DNA of 64,000 nucleotides from Roseovarius sp. (GCA_027493545.1 JAOSKR010000003.1:367360-431359), one strand, 5' to 3'. Positions 9,909-22,031 are shown, numbered from the stretch's first letter. Notes: generated from the letters alone by a model not told the origin. Made by a program: numbers and translations.

Positions 9909-11351
<1,443 letters not shown>

Positions 11352-11365
11352 GGCTCGAGTCCTCG

Positions 11366-12617
11366 TTACGCGGCTTCGTCGGTGTCCGCCTTGCCGACCT
11401 CGTACAGCGAGAGGGCAAGTTTGGCGATTTCCTTGCGCAGCGGATTCTTGGCGGCCGCGCTGGCCAGCGGCGCGCCGTGGTCCCCGGCCTGTGTGATCAC
11501 GCGGCCGCCATCGGGCAGCTGCACCTCGATGCTGATCTCCGGACTCTCGGCCAGCCGCTTGATCCGGCCCTTGCCGTTGAGGTCGGTGAACTTGGGCGCC
11601 CGGTTGAGGCAGTAGCGCAGCTTTTCGAGCGGCAGGTCCTCGGCCCTCAGTGCGCGCTTGAGTCTCAGGGCGTTCTGGGCCGAGCGCATGTCGAGCTCGA
11701 GCGTGGCGAAATAGATCTGCGAGGCGCAAAGGACGGTCTCGGTCCATTGCACCAGCGTGCCGGGCATGTCGACGATCACGTAATCGAACTTGCGGCGCGC
11801 CATCTCGAGCACGCGGCCGACGTCCTCGGGGGTGATCATGTCGAGCGGCAGCATCTCCGACGGTGCGGTCAGCACCCAGAGCTTGTCCTCGAAGGGCGTC
11901 AGCGACTGCTTGAAGATGTCCTCGTCCATTGAATCGGTGTCCGACCACATCTCGAACACCGCCTCGCGGCGGGGCAGATCGAGGTAGGTGGCGGTGGTGC
12001 CGGTCTGCAGGCTGAAATCCAGCAGGCAGACGCGCGGGGGGTTGGCCTTGTCGACCAGGGCCAGCTCCCAGGCCAGATTGACGGCGAGCGTGGTGGCGCC
12101 TGTGCCCCCGGCCAGGCCCTGCACCGCCAGCAGGACGCCGTCGCCGGGTGCGGTGCCCGCGGCGAACGGGGTACCCTCGACCGACGCCAGTTCCTCGCGC
12201 TTGCGGATGCGCCCGATGGCGGCCTCCAGCTCGCCCTCGGGCAGGGGATAGGGGACGAATTCGTCCGCGCCCTGACGCAGGAGCTGGTGCAGGACGACGG
12301 GACTGACATCCTCGGCGATGAGGATCACGCGGATGTTGCGTGACGCCGCCAGGGTGATGATCTCACGCAGGAGTGGCAGGTCGTCCTCGTCCGAATCGTC
12401 GATCGCCAGGGCCGCGAATTCGATCTCTCCGGCCTCGGGCTGGCCGAAGAACGCCATCGCCTCGTTGATGTTGAGATCGCCCTGAGGCTTCGCCCAGCGC
12501 GGCCTCCATATCCTCGATCAGAAGGTCAAAATTCTGCACGTCGCGGCTGACCGTACAGGCGATCAGCCGGTCTTGTCCGTCCGATGTGCTGTCACGACTC
12601 GTCATTACGGTATCCAT
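11366..12617 (-). CDS. cpaE: TadZ/CpaE pilus localisation protein (frameshift)
   Basis: A protein of about 417 residues with an N-terminal receiver-like domain (LAIDDSDEDDLPLLREII) and a ParA/MinD-type C-terminal domain. The P-loop is degenerate: LAGGTGATT lacks the usual lysine, as seen in atypical Walker-box TadZ proteins. TadZ places the Tad machine at the cell pole. The first 42 residues (from MDTVMTSRDS) are in another frame; one extra base near 12480-12492 separates them from the body. A start at MTSRDS (12605) is also possible. It is first in the unit downstream of the terminator at 12777-12805, so it probably has its own promoter. Confidence 0.88.
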
Positions 12618-12776
12618 TCGTCGATGTGCTGTGGCGTCGGAGGGCGGAACAGCCCTCGCGCTGCCGCCTGTCCCGCAACCTCAACACGGGGGAACGCTTT
12701 ATTACCTGACCGAACCTCTCCTAGAAACAGGGCGACATTTGGGCCAAAAAACCGTAATTGTGCGAAACCTTGAGAC

Positions 12777-12805
12777 AAAAAAACCCGCCCTTTCGGGGCG
12801 GGTTT
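12777..12805 (-). terminator. Terminator after the OmpA lipoprotein gene
   Basis: On the minus strand the stem CCCGCC / GGCGGG, extended by flanking A:T pairs, is followed by seven T residues. It lies 61 bp after the OmpA-like stop and 160 bp before tadZ. It splits the tad locus into a pilin-secretin unit and an ATPase-platform unit. Confidence 0.85.
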
Positions 12806-12865
12806 GTTCAGTTGGTCCGGCACTTGCCGGACAGGGAGAATTGCCGTGTCGCGCCGCGTGGCGGC

Positions 12866-13528
12866 CTATTCCTCGCCGCCGCCGCCGCCGCCTTGCTGCA
12901 CAAGGCGCAGCGTGCTGGCGGGCTCGGCGCTCTTGATGTATTCGCGATAGATGACTTCGGCATATTTGCCGTCCATGATCAGCGGGTGCGACTGCACGAA
13001 GCCCGAGACCTCGGTCACGGTGCGGCGGTTGCGGCGCTCGCGCCCCTCGGTCACCACCAGCGGTTGGGTTTCGCCGAACGAGGCCACGGCTTCGAGCCGC
13101 GACCGGCTGATTCCCTGCGCCACCAGATAGTTGACCACCGTTTGCGCGCGCCTCAGGCCGAGCCCCTTGTTGTAGGCGGCCGTGCCCACCGCGTCGGTGT
13201 GCCCGTAGACCCGGAACCGGACCTCGGGGTAGTGGCGGATGAAATGCGCCTGCTGCAGGAGCGCCGCCTGTGCCTGGGCGTCGAGCCGGGTCGAATCGAA
13301 GGCGAAGTTGACCATGCTGGGCACCTTGTTGGCGAACTTGTGCGCCAGATCGACGACAAAGACCTTCTCGCCGGTCATGATCTGGGTGTTGTTCATCGTC
13401 GCCTCGCCAAAGGCCGGGCCGTCGATGAGGACACCCGGCTTGCCGTTATAGACGCCGACGCTCTCTCCGGGCTGGGTGGTGCAGGCGCCGAGCGCGACGA
13501 GGCCAAGGGCGGCGACGAGATGTTTCAT
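12866..13528 (-). CDS. OmpA-family lipoprotein of the tad locus
   Basis: A 220-residue protein. The start MKHLVAALGLVALGACTT gives a lipoprotein signal (lipobox LGAC); a start 10 codons upstream is less likely. The C-terminal OmpA peptidoglycan-binding domain contains FDSTRLDAQAQAAL, VYGHTDAVGTAAYNKGLGLR and RRAQTVVNYL. The tail is a poly-Gly run ending GEE. The position between cpaC and tadZ suggests it anchors the secretin or pilus base to peptidoglycan. It lies 17 bp after cpaC and is followed by a strong terminator. Confidence 0.88.
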   Translation of the reverse strand: MKHLVAALGLVALGACTTQPGESVGVYNGKPGVLIDGPAFGEATMNNTQIMTGEKVFVVDLAHKFANKVPSMVNFAFDSTRLDAQAQAALLQQAHFIRHYPEVRFRVYGHTDAVGTAAYNKGLGLRRAQTVVNYLVAQGISRSRLEAVASFGETQPLVVTEGRERRNRRTVTEVSGFVQSHPLIMDGKYAEVIYREYIKSAEPASTLRLVQQGGGGGGEE

Positions 13529-13544
13529 GGCGATCCCCGTTCCT

Positions 13545-14965
13545 TCATTCCATGACATAGCCGTAGGAGCCTTCGAAATCCTGCCGCGCGACCTCGCCGG
13601 CGGGGCTCTGGCCCTCCTGCACGCCGACCGCGGTCCGCCCGTGCAGGAACAGCTGTGCCTCCGAGGGCGGGCGGATCCGGTCGGTCGGCAGCATCAGCGC
13701 CTCGCCGGTGGTCGGCATCACCAGATGTGCCGAGATGATGATCACCAGTTCGGTCTGCGAACGCTGATAGTCGGCGCTGCGGAAGAGCGCGCCCAGAACC
13801 GGCACATCGCCCAGCCACGGCACCTGGCCGCTGTTGTCGCGGAAATCGTCCTGCAACAGCCCGGCGATGGCAAAGCTCTGCCCGTCGCGCATCGCTACCG
13901 TGGTCGAGGTGTCGCGGCGGCGAAAGGCGTTCACCGTCAGCCCGTTCGCGGTGAGCGCGTTGGCCGAGTCGATCGACGAGACCGCCGCCGCCATCTCGAG
14001 GTTGATCACCCCGTCATCCACCACCCGGGGGTAAAGTTCAGCTCGACCCCGAAGCGCTTGAACTCGATGGTGGTGGTGCCGTTGTCCTGTGCCACCGGGA
14101 TCGGGAATTCGCCACCGGCGAGGAACGTCGCCTCCTGCCCCGACAGCGCGGTCAGGTTGGGTTCCGCAAGCGTGCGCACGACGCCCTTTTCCTCGAGCGC
14201 CTCCAGCAGGATGCCGACCTCGACCGAGCCGACGTCGAAGCCGAACGCGATGGCGCCGGTGTTGGACTGGACGCTGGGGATGGCGCCGCTCAGGGTGTTG
14301 AGCACCGCGCCTTGCGTGTTGGTGGTGTTGGTGCCGCCGATCATGCCGAGACCCGAGCTGTTGCGCCCGTCGATCGACAGCGACGTACCCAGCGCCTTGG
14401 AAACGCTGCGTTGCATCTCGGCAAAACGCACCTTGAGCATCACCTGCTGCCGGCCCGAAACCGACATCAGGTTCGATACTCGTTCGGGCGCGTAGCGCTC
14501 GGCCAGTTCCAGCGCCCGGTCCATGCGGGTGGTGCTGCTGACGGTGCCCGACAGAACGATGCCGTCATTGGCGGTGCGCACGTCGATACGCTCATTGGGC
14601 AGGATCTGGCGCAACCTCTCCTTGAACTCGGTGACGTCGGCGCTGACACGAACATCGACATTGGTGATCAGCCGGCCGGCGGCGTCCAGCAGCGTCAGTG
14701 TGGTGCGCCCCGGGGCCTTGCCGAGCACATAGATGGTGCGATCCGACAGGGTCGAGAAGTCGGCGATGGCCGGGTTGGCGATACTGAGTTCGGCAAAGGG
14801 CACGTCGCTTTCGACGACCACCGCCCGGTTCATGGTGATGCTCAGATCCTGCGCGGTGCCCTGGCGCAGGACGCGTAACGTCTCGGCGTTCGCGGACAAC
14901 GCCACCGGCGTCAACGCGAGCACCAGCCCCGCAAGGGCGGCTTTCCACAAGCCCCGGATTTTCAT
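13545..14965 (-). CDS. cpaC: Tad secretin CpaC/RcpA (frameshift)
   Basis: The outer-membrane secretin through which the Flp pilus exits. The start MKIRGLWKAALAG gives a Sec signal peptide ending near ANAETL. A pilus-assembly N-domain and BON-like region follow, then secretin motifs VGILLEALEEKGVVRTLAEP and PNLTALSGQEATFLAGGEFP. A C/G run at 14027-14031 is one base short, splitting NFTPRVVDDGVINLEM. The second part carries LLQDDFRDNSGQVPWLGDVP and LVIIISAHLV. The corrected length is about 474 residues, normal. It is probably transcribed with cpaB upstream. Confidence 0.92.
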
Positions 14966-15188
14966 GTGACCTGCCTTTCCGATCACGCCTCTTCAGTCAG
15001 GGCTTGACGCCCGCCTTTGGCCCGAGAATGGGGCAGTTCGGGGAATTTTGCAAGAATCAATGGGTTTGTGGGCGGTTTGAGCCGGGTTTTTATGCCAGCG
15101 TTGCATGAATGAAACCGTTTGTCCCGCGTGGGTCGGCACCATTCAGGTCGCGAGCGGCGCCGCTGAGGGCGCCGCCGGGTGTCCGGGC

Positions 15189-16061
15189 TCAGTTGGTGCA
15201 GGGGATCGGGGTTTCGATCACTTCGGCGCCGCGGCGGGTGCGGATGGTGCACACCTCCTTTTGCGGCGGCGCGCGCTCGACCACCTGTTCCTCGATGCCC
15301 AGAAGGCTGCGCTGGTCGACCTCGATCGCCTGGGCGACGGTTTCGTCCTCGGCGCCCACCAGCGACAGCGACAGCCGGCCGGTGGATTGCGCCTGCGCCA
15401 GCGCGGCAACCTGCTGCGGGGTGGCCGAAACCGTCACCGTGCGGGCGATCACCGCCTCGGTCATGTCGGTGTTGGCGACCTGGTCGACCGCGATCAGCCG
15501 CACATTGGTTTCGATCAGCTTGGTGACGCCGCCGGTACTGCGCCCCTCCAGTTCGGGACCGCCCGAACTGCCGGTCTGGCCGGTCCAGTAGACATCGACC
15601 CGGTCGCCCGGACGCAGAAAGCCGGAAACCCCGCTGGAGACATCGACCTTGATGGCAAAGGCGCGCATGCCCTGCCCGAGCTGCGAGGTGATCCCCGCCT
15701 CCTCTCCCGGCTCGGTGACCTTGACGGCGAGGATGGCCTCGCCCCGCTCGATCGCGCGCAGTACCCGTCTGGGCTTTTCCGTGCCTTGCGGAAAGAGCGC
15801 CGTCTCGGCCGCGAACACGCCGTCGGGCAGCGAAATGCGCGGAAACGGGGTCAGGCGCACATCGTCCAGGTTGAGGCGCTGACCATATTTCAGGGGCTTG
15901 GCGGCGACATAGATATCGACGGTGTCGATCCCCGGATCACGGTTGGCGCGTTCATGGGCCAATGCGCTCTGATACTGCTGTATATAGCTCTTTGCCATGT
16001 AGACTGCAGATCCCGCGAGGCCGACCCCCAGCAAAAGCACGAGCCCGAAAACCAAACGCAT
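15189..16061 (-). CDS. cpaB: Flp pilus assembly protein CpaB/RcpC
   Basis: A 290-residue protein with one N-terminal membrane helix (VFGLVLLLGVGLAGSAVYMA) and a periplasmic SAF domain (VDIYVAAKPLKYGQRLNLDD). An RcpC-type region follows, with SSGVSGFLRPGDRVDVYWTG. It works with the CpaC secretin in pilus biogenesis. A 223-bp gap with nothing recognisable separates it from cpaC, and the second pilin gene lies 173 bp upstream. Confidence 0.92.
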   Translation of the reverse strand: MRLVFGLVLLLGVGLAGSAVYMAKSYIQQYQSALAHERANRDPGIDTVDIYVAAKPLKYGQRLNLDDVRLTPFPRISLPDGVFAAETALFPQGTEKPRRVLRAIERGEAILAVKVTEPGEEAGITSQLGQGMRAFAIKVDVSSGVSGFLRPGDRVDVYWTGQTGSSGGPELEGRSTGGVTKLIETNVRLIAVDQVANTDMTEAVIARTVTVSATPQQVAALAQAQSTGRLSLSLVGAEDETVAQAIEVDQRSLLGIEEQVVERAPPQKEVCTIRTRRGAEVIETPIPCTN

Positions 16062-16234
16062 GGCCTATCCTTTCCGATCGACTGCTCTTTTTTTTCCCGG
16101 CACCGAGTAGGCCGGTTTCGCATCGGGCATTGTGCCTCGTCTTTGTGGCGAAATTACGGAACCCGGATGGAGCTTTGCGGGACCTCTCGCTGGTCTCGCT
16201 GTCAATTCCGTCGCGGACCTGCGCGGCCGGTCTC

Positions 16235-16471
16235 TCAGTTCCCGTCACCAATCGGTTCGCTCGCGACGCCGGTGCTAACCTTGGACGACAACGCCGAGGT
16301 CGCGCCGGAGATGTGGTTGACGGTCCCGAGCGCCGTGCCGATGATCGCGGCGCTCAGCACCACCCAGTCGACAGTGACGGTGCCGCTGTCGTCCCGCCAG
16401 CGGGCGCGAAACGGGCTGTCATGCCAGCGGGTGCGGAACCGTGCCGCGACCCCTTCGATGGTATCTGCCAT
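16235..16471 (-). CDS. Flp-type pilin paralogue 2
   Basis: A 78-residue protein. A positively charged leader of about 29 residues ends at DDSG, followed by TVTVDWVVLSAAIIGTALG, a hydrophobic pilin-type helix, then a Ser/Thr-rich tail. The cleavage site would be after the G, as in Flp pilins. The usual Glu-Tyr pair at +5/+6 is replaced by Asp-Trp. It is a diverged copy of the pilin at 16623-16829. The pilin identity is inferred from gene position and leader architecture. Confidence 0.7.
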   Translation of the reverse strand: MADTIEGVAARFRTRWHDSPFRARWRDDSGTVTVDWVVLSAAIIGTALGTVNHISGATSALSSKVSTGVASEPIGDGN

Positions 16472-16622
16472 GGCGCCCCTGCCTTTCGATGCGTCAAGAT
16501 CCGCTGACCTCGCGTCATCCTGAGGGAGTTGTTTCTCAAACCGTCAATATCTGGCGTCCGCAGACAGGAAACCGGCCGCAAGACAGATGTCTTGCGGCCA
16601 GTTTGATCGTTCAGACGACGGC

Positions 16623-16829
16623 TCAGTTCGATGGGAGGCCAACGCCACCAGTCCCGCCGGTACCGGCAGACACGCCGGTCTCGATCTTGCTGGCCAGGCT
16701 GTTGACACCACCCGACACGGTGGCCACGCCGGCGACGCCCGGGCCCACGACGGCTGCGGTCAGCACGACCCAGTCAACGGTCACGGCGCCTTCTTCTTCC
16801 TGGCGGAATTTCTTGATGAACTTGATCAT
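16623..16829 (-). CDS. Flp-type pilin paralogue 1, probable major pilin
   Basis: A 68-residue protein starting MIKFIKKFRQEEEG. The short basic leader is followed by AVTVDWVVLTAAVVGPGVAG and a small-residue tail rich in Gly, Ser and Thr. It is the first gene of the minus-strand tad run, next to the prepilin peptidase system, so I infer it is the main structural pilin. The start is preceded by GGAGGGACC, a good ribosome site. The Asp-Trp pair replaces the canonical Glu-Tyr. It shares GxVTVDWVVL with paralogue 2. Confidence 0.75.
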   Translation of the reverse strand: MIKFIKKFRQEEEGAVTVDWVVLTAAVVGPGVAGVATVSGGVNSLASKIETGVSAGTGGTGGVGLPSN

Positions 16830-17182
16830 GGTCGGTCCCTCCAAAGGATCGTTAGAACTGCGGTTTCCAACCGCGCCGGGGTGTTCGGGGCCGCCTCTCT
16901 CTCAAGGCCCGTCGCCGTTGCGGTATGGACAGATATAGCCAGTGGATTCGGGCAGGAATTTGGCAGCATTAGAGGCATTTTGTGAATCTTGATTCGCCTG
17001 CCGCTGATTCTTGCAAGATGCTGAATACAAAGAATTAAAAATCCATTAATTGCGAAATTCTGCCCGTCCGGGGCGGCTTTGGGGGCCCGATTGCCCGGGT
17101 GATCGTTTCCGGGTGGCGGACAATTCCCGTGAATCGGCGGGCTGTTTCGGTTATGGTGTGAGGAAAATATCGGGGCAGAGCA
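16830..17182. promoter_or_regulatory. Pilin / transglycosylase intergenic regulatory region
   Basis: About 350 bp, unusually A+T-rich for this window, between the divergent starts of the pilin and the lytic transglycosylase. It contains TTAA-N7-TTAA at 17035-17049 (the CtrA box layout), a palindrome GAATCTTGATTC at 16984-16995 and a palindrome TCTTGCAAGA at 17009-17018. No coding frame is credible. Confidence 0.5.
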
Positions 17183-18016
17183 GTGAACCGCTTTTTGATG
17201 CACCTGGCGATCGCGGCCGCCATTGCCGTTGCGGGGCCGGCCATGGCCGACGGCCCGCCGCCCTTTCCCGAGTTCACCTTCAAGATGGGCAAGCCGCCCG
17301 AACCCGGCGCCGGCAAGCGCATCACCGTGCAGATCAAGCCCGGCGACCAGCCGCTGCCCAGGTTGCGCGATACCGAAGAGGCGGCCGAAGAGGACGAAAG
17401 CCCGGGCGCCGCATCCCCGGCATCACGTTATGGCTGGTTCTGGTCCGGGGTTTCGGCCGGCGCCGATACCGACCCCGCCGCGCGGCTTGCGCGCGCCTTC
17501 GATCGCCTCGGCAAGGGCCCCGAGGGCGCGCGTGTCGCCGCCCCCCGGCTGCAGCTGCTGCAGTCCATCGCGGCGCGCGACGGCCCCGACATCCTGCGCG
17601 CCACCATCGGCACACGGGTGTCGCCGGCGCTGGCGCTGGCGGTGATCGCGGTCGAATCAGCCGGTCGGAGCGGGGCCACCAGCGACAAGGGCGCGCAAGG
17701 CCTGATGCAGCTGATGCCCGACACCGCCGCGCGGTTCGGCGTGGCCGACCCGCTGTCGGGGGCCGAGAACATCCGTGGCGGCGTGGCCTATCTCGACTGG
17801 CTTCTGGGCGAGTTCGGCGGCGACGCGGTGCTGGCGCTGGCCGGCTACAACGCCGGCGAGGGCGCGGTCCGGGCGCATGGCGGCGTGCCGCCCTTCGCCG
17901 AGACCCGCGACTACATCCCCAAGGTGCTGGCCGCCTTCCGCGTGGCCAGCGGCCTTTGCAGGACGCCGCCCGAACTCGTCACCGACGCCTGCGCGCTGCG
18001 GCTGGCGGCGAACTGA
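17183..18016 (+). CDS. Secreted lytic transglycosylase (SLT domain)
   Basis: A 277-residue periplasmic muramidase-type enzyme. A Sec signal peptide covers about residues 1-22 (ending AGPAMADG), then a Pro-rich linker with an acidic patch EEAAEEDE, then the SLT domain from about residue 150. The catalytic Glu is in VIAVESAGRSG, and the second motif is GAQGLMQLMPDTAARFGV, followed by ALAGYNAGEGAV. It shares a promoter region with the tad pilin, so it may open peptidoglycan for pilus assembly; this is inference from position. Confidence 0.88.
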   Translation: MNRFLMHLAIAAAIAVAGPAMADGPPPFPEFTFKMGKPPEPGAGKRITVQIKPGDQPLPRLRDTEEAAEEDESPGAASPASRYGWFWSGVSAGADTDPAARLARAFDRLGKGPEGARVAAPRLQLLQSIAARDGPDILRATIGTRVSPALALAVIAVESAGRSGATSDKGAQGLMQLMPDTAARFGVADPLSGAENIRGGVAYLDWLLGEFGGDAVLALAGYNAGEGAVRAHGGVPPFAETRDYIPKVLAAFRVASGLCRTPPELVTDACALRLAAN

Positions 18017-18043
18017 CGGGCGCCGGCGGCGCCCGCCGGGCGC

Positions 18044-18670
18044 CTATACGACCGTGGCCTCGGTCTTTGCGATGATCTCTTCGCGGGTCACGCCCGGGGC
18101 GCATTCCTGGATGTGCAGGCCCTTGCGGGTGACGTCGAGCACGCCGAGATTGGTGATGACGCGGTCGACCACGCCCTTTCCGGTCAGTGGCAGGGTGCAT
18201 TCCTTCAGGAGTTTCGGCTCGCCGGCCTTGTTGGTGTGGTCCATCACCACCACCACGCGGCCGACGCCGGCGACGAGGTCCATCGCGCCGCCCATGCCCT
18301 TGACCAGCTTTCCGGGGATCATCCAGTTGGCCAGGTCCCCGTTCTCGGCCACCTCCATCGCGCCCAGGATCGCCATCGCGATCTTGCCGCCGCGGATCAT
18401 GCCGAAGCTGGTGGCGCTGTCGAAATAGGCGGTGTGGGGCAGTTCCGTCACCGTCTGCTTGCCGGCGTTGATGAGGTCGGCGTCGATCTCTTCCTCGGTC
18501 GGGAAGGGGCCGATGCCGAGCATCCCGTTTTCCGATTGCAGCGTGACATGCACGCCCTCGGGGATGTAGTTGGCCACCAGCGTCGGAATGCCGATGCCGA
18601 GGTTGACGTACATCCCGTCCTCGAGTTCCTGCGCCGCGCGGGCGGCCATCTGATTGCGGTCCCAGGGCAT
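18044..18670 (-). CDS. scoB: 3-oxoacid CoA-transferase subunit B
   Basis: A 208-residue beta subunit of a succinyl-CoA:3-ketoacid type CoA-transferase, which activates acetoacetate or a related oxoacid. The catalytic glutamate is E47 in [11 protein letters not shown], and the glycine-rich [14 protein letters not shown] is at the N-terminus. It lies 3 bp after scoA on the same strand, so the pair forms a two-subunit enzyme. Substrate preference cannot be told from sequence. Confidence 0.92.
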   Translation of the reverse strand: MPWDRNQMAARAAQELEDGMYVNLGIGIPTLVANYIPEGVHVTLQSENGMLGIGPFPTEEEIDADLINAGKQTVTELPHTAYFDSATSFGMIRGGKIAMAILGAMEVAENGDLANWMIPGKLVKGMGGAMDLVAGVGRVVVVMDHTNKAGEPKLLKECTLPLTGKGVVDRVITNLGVLDVTRKGLHIQECAPGVTREEIIAKTEATVV

Positions 18671-18673
18671 GTT

Positions 18674-19368
18674 TCAGGCCTCCCTCACGGTACGTTGTTC
18701 GATGCGCTTCTCGTGTTCGCCCTGAATCAGGCGGTGCACGTAGATGCCGGGCAGGTGGATGTTGTCGGGATCGAGGCTGCCGGCCGGCACGATCTCCTCG
18801 ACCTCCATCACGCAGACGCGGCCGCACATCGCCGCCGGCGGGTTGAAATTGCGCGCGGTCTTGCGAAAGACGGCATTGCCGGTCTCGTCGGCCTTCCACG
18901 CCTTGACGATCGCGAGATCGGCGACGATGCCGCGCTCGAGGATGTAGGTCTGACCGTCGAACTCCTTGTGCTCCTTGCCCTCGGCCACCTGGGTGCCGAC
19001 GCCGGTCTTTGTGTAGAAGCCGGGAATGCCGGCGCCGCCCGCGCGCATCCGCTCGGCCAGCGTCCCTTGCGGATTGAACTCGATTTCCAGTTCGCCCGCC
19101 GGTACTGGCGCATGAATTCCGCGTTCTCGCCGACATAGGACGAGATCATCTTCCTGACCTGGCGCGTCTGCAGCAGGATGCCGATACCGAAATCGTCGAC
19201 GCCGGCGTTGTTGGAGGCGAACGTCAGGTCCTTGACACCCGCCTCGCGGATTTGCTGCAGCAGCAGTTCGGGAATGCCGCAGAGGCCGAAGCCTCCGGCC
19301 GCGATCAGCATGCCGTCGTGCAGCAGCCCGTCGAGCGCCTCGGCCGCGGACCCGTAGATCTTGCTCAT
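18674..19368 (-). CDS. scoA: 3-oxoacid CoA-transferase subunit A (frameshift)
   Basis: The alpha subunit, starting [20 protein letters not shown] with the CoA-binding glycine loop [12 protein letters not shown] and [12 protein letters not shown]. After [10 protein letters not shown] a base is missing near 19101-19105 (CGGCGGG where CTGGCGGG fits). The other frame continues [20 protein letters not shown] and ends IEQRTVREA. The corrected length, about 231 residues, is normal. The ribosome site GAGGG lies about 7 bp upstream. Confidence 0.9.
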
Positions 19369-19453
19369 GAATTACCCTCCTGAGTTTCGCCCCGATATGA
19401 TGCGGGCGGGGCGGGAGTGTCAACGCCTGCGCCCTCCCGACCGGGCGCCTCGC

Positions 19454-19486
19454 CTTCATCTTGCCCGAAATACTCCCGCCGGAGGC
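19454..19486 (-). repeat. Short intergenic repeat, copy 2 (topA-scoA)
   Basis: Inverse-orientation copy of the element at 2086-2119. On the minus strand it begins GCCTCCGGCGGGAGTATTTC and ends AAGATGAAG, with one base less in the middle. It lies just upstream of scoA in the gap next to the topA stop. Confidence 0.7.
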
Positions 19487-19511
19487 ATTCGTCTGTGGAT
19501 CGGCGGGGTCT

Positions 19512-22031
19512 CTATTTCCCGGCGGCGGATTTGCGCCGCGGGGCCGCCTTGTTGCCCCCCTTGCCCTTCTTGGCGGCCTTTTCGTCGATCAGCGCCACCG
19601 CCATCTCGATCGTCACGTCGGCGGGCGCGACGTCCTTGGGCAGGGTCGCGTTGATCTTGTCCCATTTCACATAGGGGCCGTAGCGGCCGTCCATGACGCT
19701 GACCGCGCCGCCCTTTTCCGGGTACTCGCCCAGCTCCCTGAGCGGCTTGACCCCGGCGCGCCCCTTGCCGCGGCTGGCCGCCTTCTGCGCCAGCACCTCG
19801 ACCGCGCGGTTCATGCCGATGGTAAAGACCTCGTCGGCGTCCTTGAGATTGGCATAGAGCCGGCCGTGGCGCACAAACGGCCCGTAGCGGCCGATGCCGG
19901 CCTCGACCGGCTCGCCGTCCTCGGGATGCGGGCCGACCTCGCGCGGCAGGCTGAGCAGCCTGAGCGCGCGCTCGAGGTCGATGTCGTCGGGGCTCCAGCC
20001 CTTGGGCAGGCTGGCGCGGGGCGGTTTGGGAGTTTCCTCGGTCACCTCGCCGCGCTGGACGTAGGGTCCGAACCGGCCGGTGCGCAGGCTGATCTCGTCG
20101 CCCCCGTCCTCGCCCAGCACACGGTCGCCGGTCTCGGCCTCGCCGCCGATGGGCCGGGTGTAGCGGCATTCCGGGTAGCGCGAGCAGCCGACGAAGCCGC
20201 CCGTCCGCGAGGTCTTGAGATGCAGCCGGCCGTCGCCGCAGAGCGGACAGACGCGCGGGTCGCCGCCGTCCTCGCGCGGCGGGTAGAGCGTGGGCGCGAG
20301 TGCCGCGTCGAGCTTGTCGAGCACTTCGGAGATGCGCAGTTCCGAGGTTTCGGCGATGGCGGCCGAGAAGTCGCGCCAGAAATCCGCCAGCACCTGCTTG
20401 TAGTCGGCATCGCCCGCGCTGACGACGTCGAGCTTTTCCTCGAGGTCGGCGGTGAATTCATAGCCCACGTACTTGCGGAAGAAGTTCAGTAGGAAATGGG
20501 TGACGATGCGGCCCTTGTCCTCGGGGATGAGGCGGTTCTTTTCCTTGCGGACATATTCGCGCTCCTGGATCGTGGTGACGATCGAGGCATAGGTCGAGGG
20601 CCGGCCGATGCCCAGTTCCTCCATCCGTTTCACCAGCGTCGCCTCGGTGTAGCGCGGCGGCGGCTGGGTGAAGTGCTGATCAGAGCTGACCGCGCGTTTT
20701 TCGGCCGGCTCGTTCGCCGCGATCTGGGGCAGGCGCGCGCCGCCGTCATCGTCGCCATTGTCGTCGCGCCCCTCCTCGTAGATCTTCAGGAACCCGTCGA
20801 AAAGCACCACCTGCCCGGTGGCCCGCAGCCCCACCTGACCGTCGGCGCTGGCGATGTCGACGGTGGTGCGCTCGAGGCGCGCAGCCTCCATCTGGCAGGC
20901 CAGCGTGCGCTTCCAGATCAGGTCGTAGAGCTTGCGCTGATCGGGGTCGGAGGCCCGGATCGCGGCGGCGTCGCGGGTCATGTCGGTGGGGCGGATGCAC
21001 TCATGCGCTTCCTGCGCGTTCTTGGCCTTGTTCTTGTACATGCGCGGGGATTTGGGCACGTATTGCGGCCCGAACCGCGCGGCGATGGCGTCGCGCGCGG
21101 CGTGCACCGCCTCGGGCGCCATGTCGATGCCGTCGGTGCGCATGTAGGTGATCAGGCCGGCCTCGTAGAGCCGCTGCGCCGCGCTCATGGTCTGGCGCGC
21201 GCCCATGCCGAACTTGCGGCTGGCCTCCTGCTGCAGGGTCGAGGTCATGAAGGGCGGCGCGGGGTTGCGGCTGGCGGGCTTGGCCTCGACCGCGCTCACG
21301 CTCAGGTCGCGGCTTTCGACGGCGGCGCGGGCCAGTTCGGCCTGGGTGGCGTCGGGGATGTCGAACTTGTCGAGCTTGCGGCCGGCCAGCGAGACCAGCC
21401 GCGCCTGGTATTCCTGTCCGCGCGGCGTGGCGAGTGTGGCGGTGATCGACCAGTATTCGCGGGCGCGAAACGCCTCGATCTCCATCTCGCGTTCGACGAT
21501 CAGGCGCAGGCAGACCGACTGCACGCGCCCGGCCGAACGCGCGCCGGGGAGCTTGCGCCAGAGCACCGGCGAGAGGTTGAAGCCGACGAGGTAGTCGAGC
21601 GCGCGGCGCGCGAGGTAGGCCTCGACCAGATCCCTGTCGATATCGCGCGGGGCCTTCATCGCCTCGGTGACGGCGGACTTGGTGATGGCGTTGAAGACGA
21701 CGCGGCTGACCTCGGTATCCTTGCCGATGGCGCGGCGCTTGCGCAGCGCCTCCTCGAGGTGCCAGCTGATCGCCTCGCCCTCGCGGTCGGGGTCGGTGGC
21801 GAGGATCAGGCGGTTGTCGTGCTTGAGCGCGTCGGCGATGGCCTTGACGTGGCGGCGGGCGTCGGTGTCGATCTCCCAGGTCATCGCGAAGCCGTTTTCG
21901 GGATCGACCGAGCCGTCCTTGGCGGGCAGGTCGCGGACATGGCCGTAGGACGCCAGAACCGTATAGTCGGACCCCAGATACTTGTTGATGGTCTTGGCCT
22001 TGGCCGGGGATTCGACGACGACGACTGGCAT
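19512..22031 (-). CDS. topA: DNA topoisomerase I
   Basis: An 839-residue type IA topoisomerase that relaxes negative supercoils. The start [20 protein letters not shown] is standard; the frame is open 19 codons further up but without family similarity. The Toprim acidic motif is DPDREGE, and the active-site tyrosine is in [13 protein letters not shown]-terminal modules include a zinc finger [14 protein letters not shown] with [16 protein letters not shown], then repeated GRYGPFV / GRYGPYVKW elements and a Lys-rich end, typical of alphaproteobacterial TopA. The gene is undamaged along its whole length. Confidence 0.96.
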   Translation of the reverse strand: MPVVVVESPAKAKTINKYLGSDYTVLASYGHVRDLPAKDGSVDPENGFAMTWEIDTDARRHVKAIADALKHDNRLILATDPDREGEAISWHLEEALRKRRAIGKDTEVSRVVFNAITKSAVTEAMKAPRDIDRDLVEAYLARRALDYLVGFNLSPVLWRKLPGARSAGRVQSVCLRLIVEREMEIEAFRAREYWSITATLATPRGQEYQARLVSLAGRKLDKFDIPDATQAELARAAVESRDLSVSAVEAKPASRNPAPPFMTSTLQQEASRKFGMGARQTMSAAQRLYEAGLITYMRTDGIDMAPEAVHAARDAIAARFGPQYVPKSPRMYKNKAKNAQEAHECIRPTDMTRDAAAIRASDPDQRKLYDLIWKRTLACQMEAARLERTTVDIASADGQVGLRATGQVVLFDGFLKIYEEGRDDNGDDDGGARLPQIAANEPAEKRAVSSDQHFTQPPPRYTEATLVKRMEELGIGRPSTYASIVTTIQEREYVRKEKNRLIPEDKGRIVTHFLLNFFRKYVGYEFTADLEEKLDVVSAGDADYKQVLADFWRDFSAAIAETSELRISEVLDKLDAALAPTLYPPREDGGDPRVCPLCGDGRLHLKTSRTGGFVGCSRYPECRYTRPIGGEAETGDRVLGEDGGDEISLRTGRFGPYVQRGEVTEETPKPPRASLPKGWSPDDIDLERALRLLSLPREVGPHPEDGEPVEAGIGRYGPFVRHGRLYANLKDADEVFTIGMNRAVEVLAQKAASRGKGRAGVKPLRELGEYPEKGGAVSVMDGRYGPYVKWDKINATLPKDVAPADVTIEMAVALIDEKAAKKGKGGNKAAPRRKSAAGK

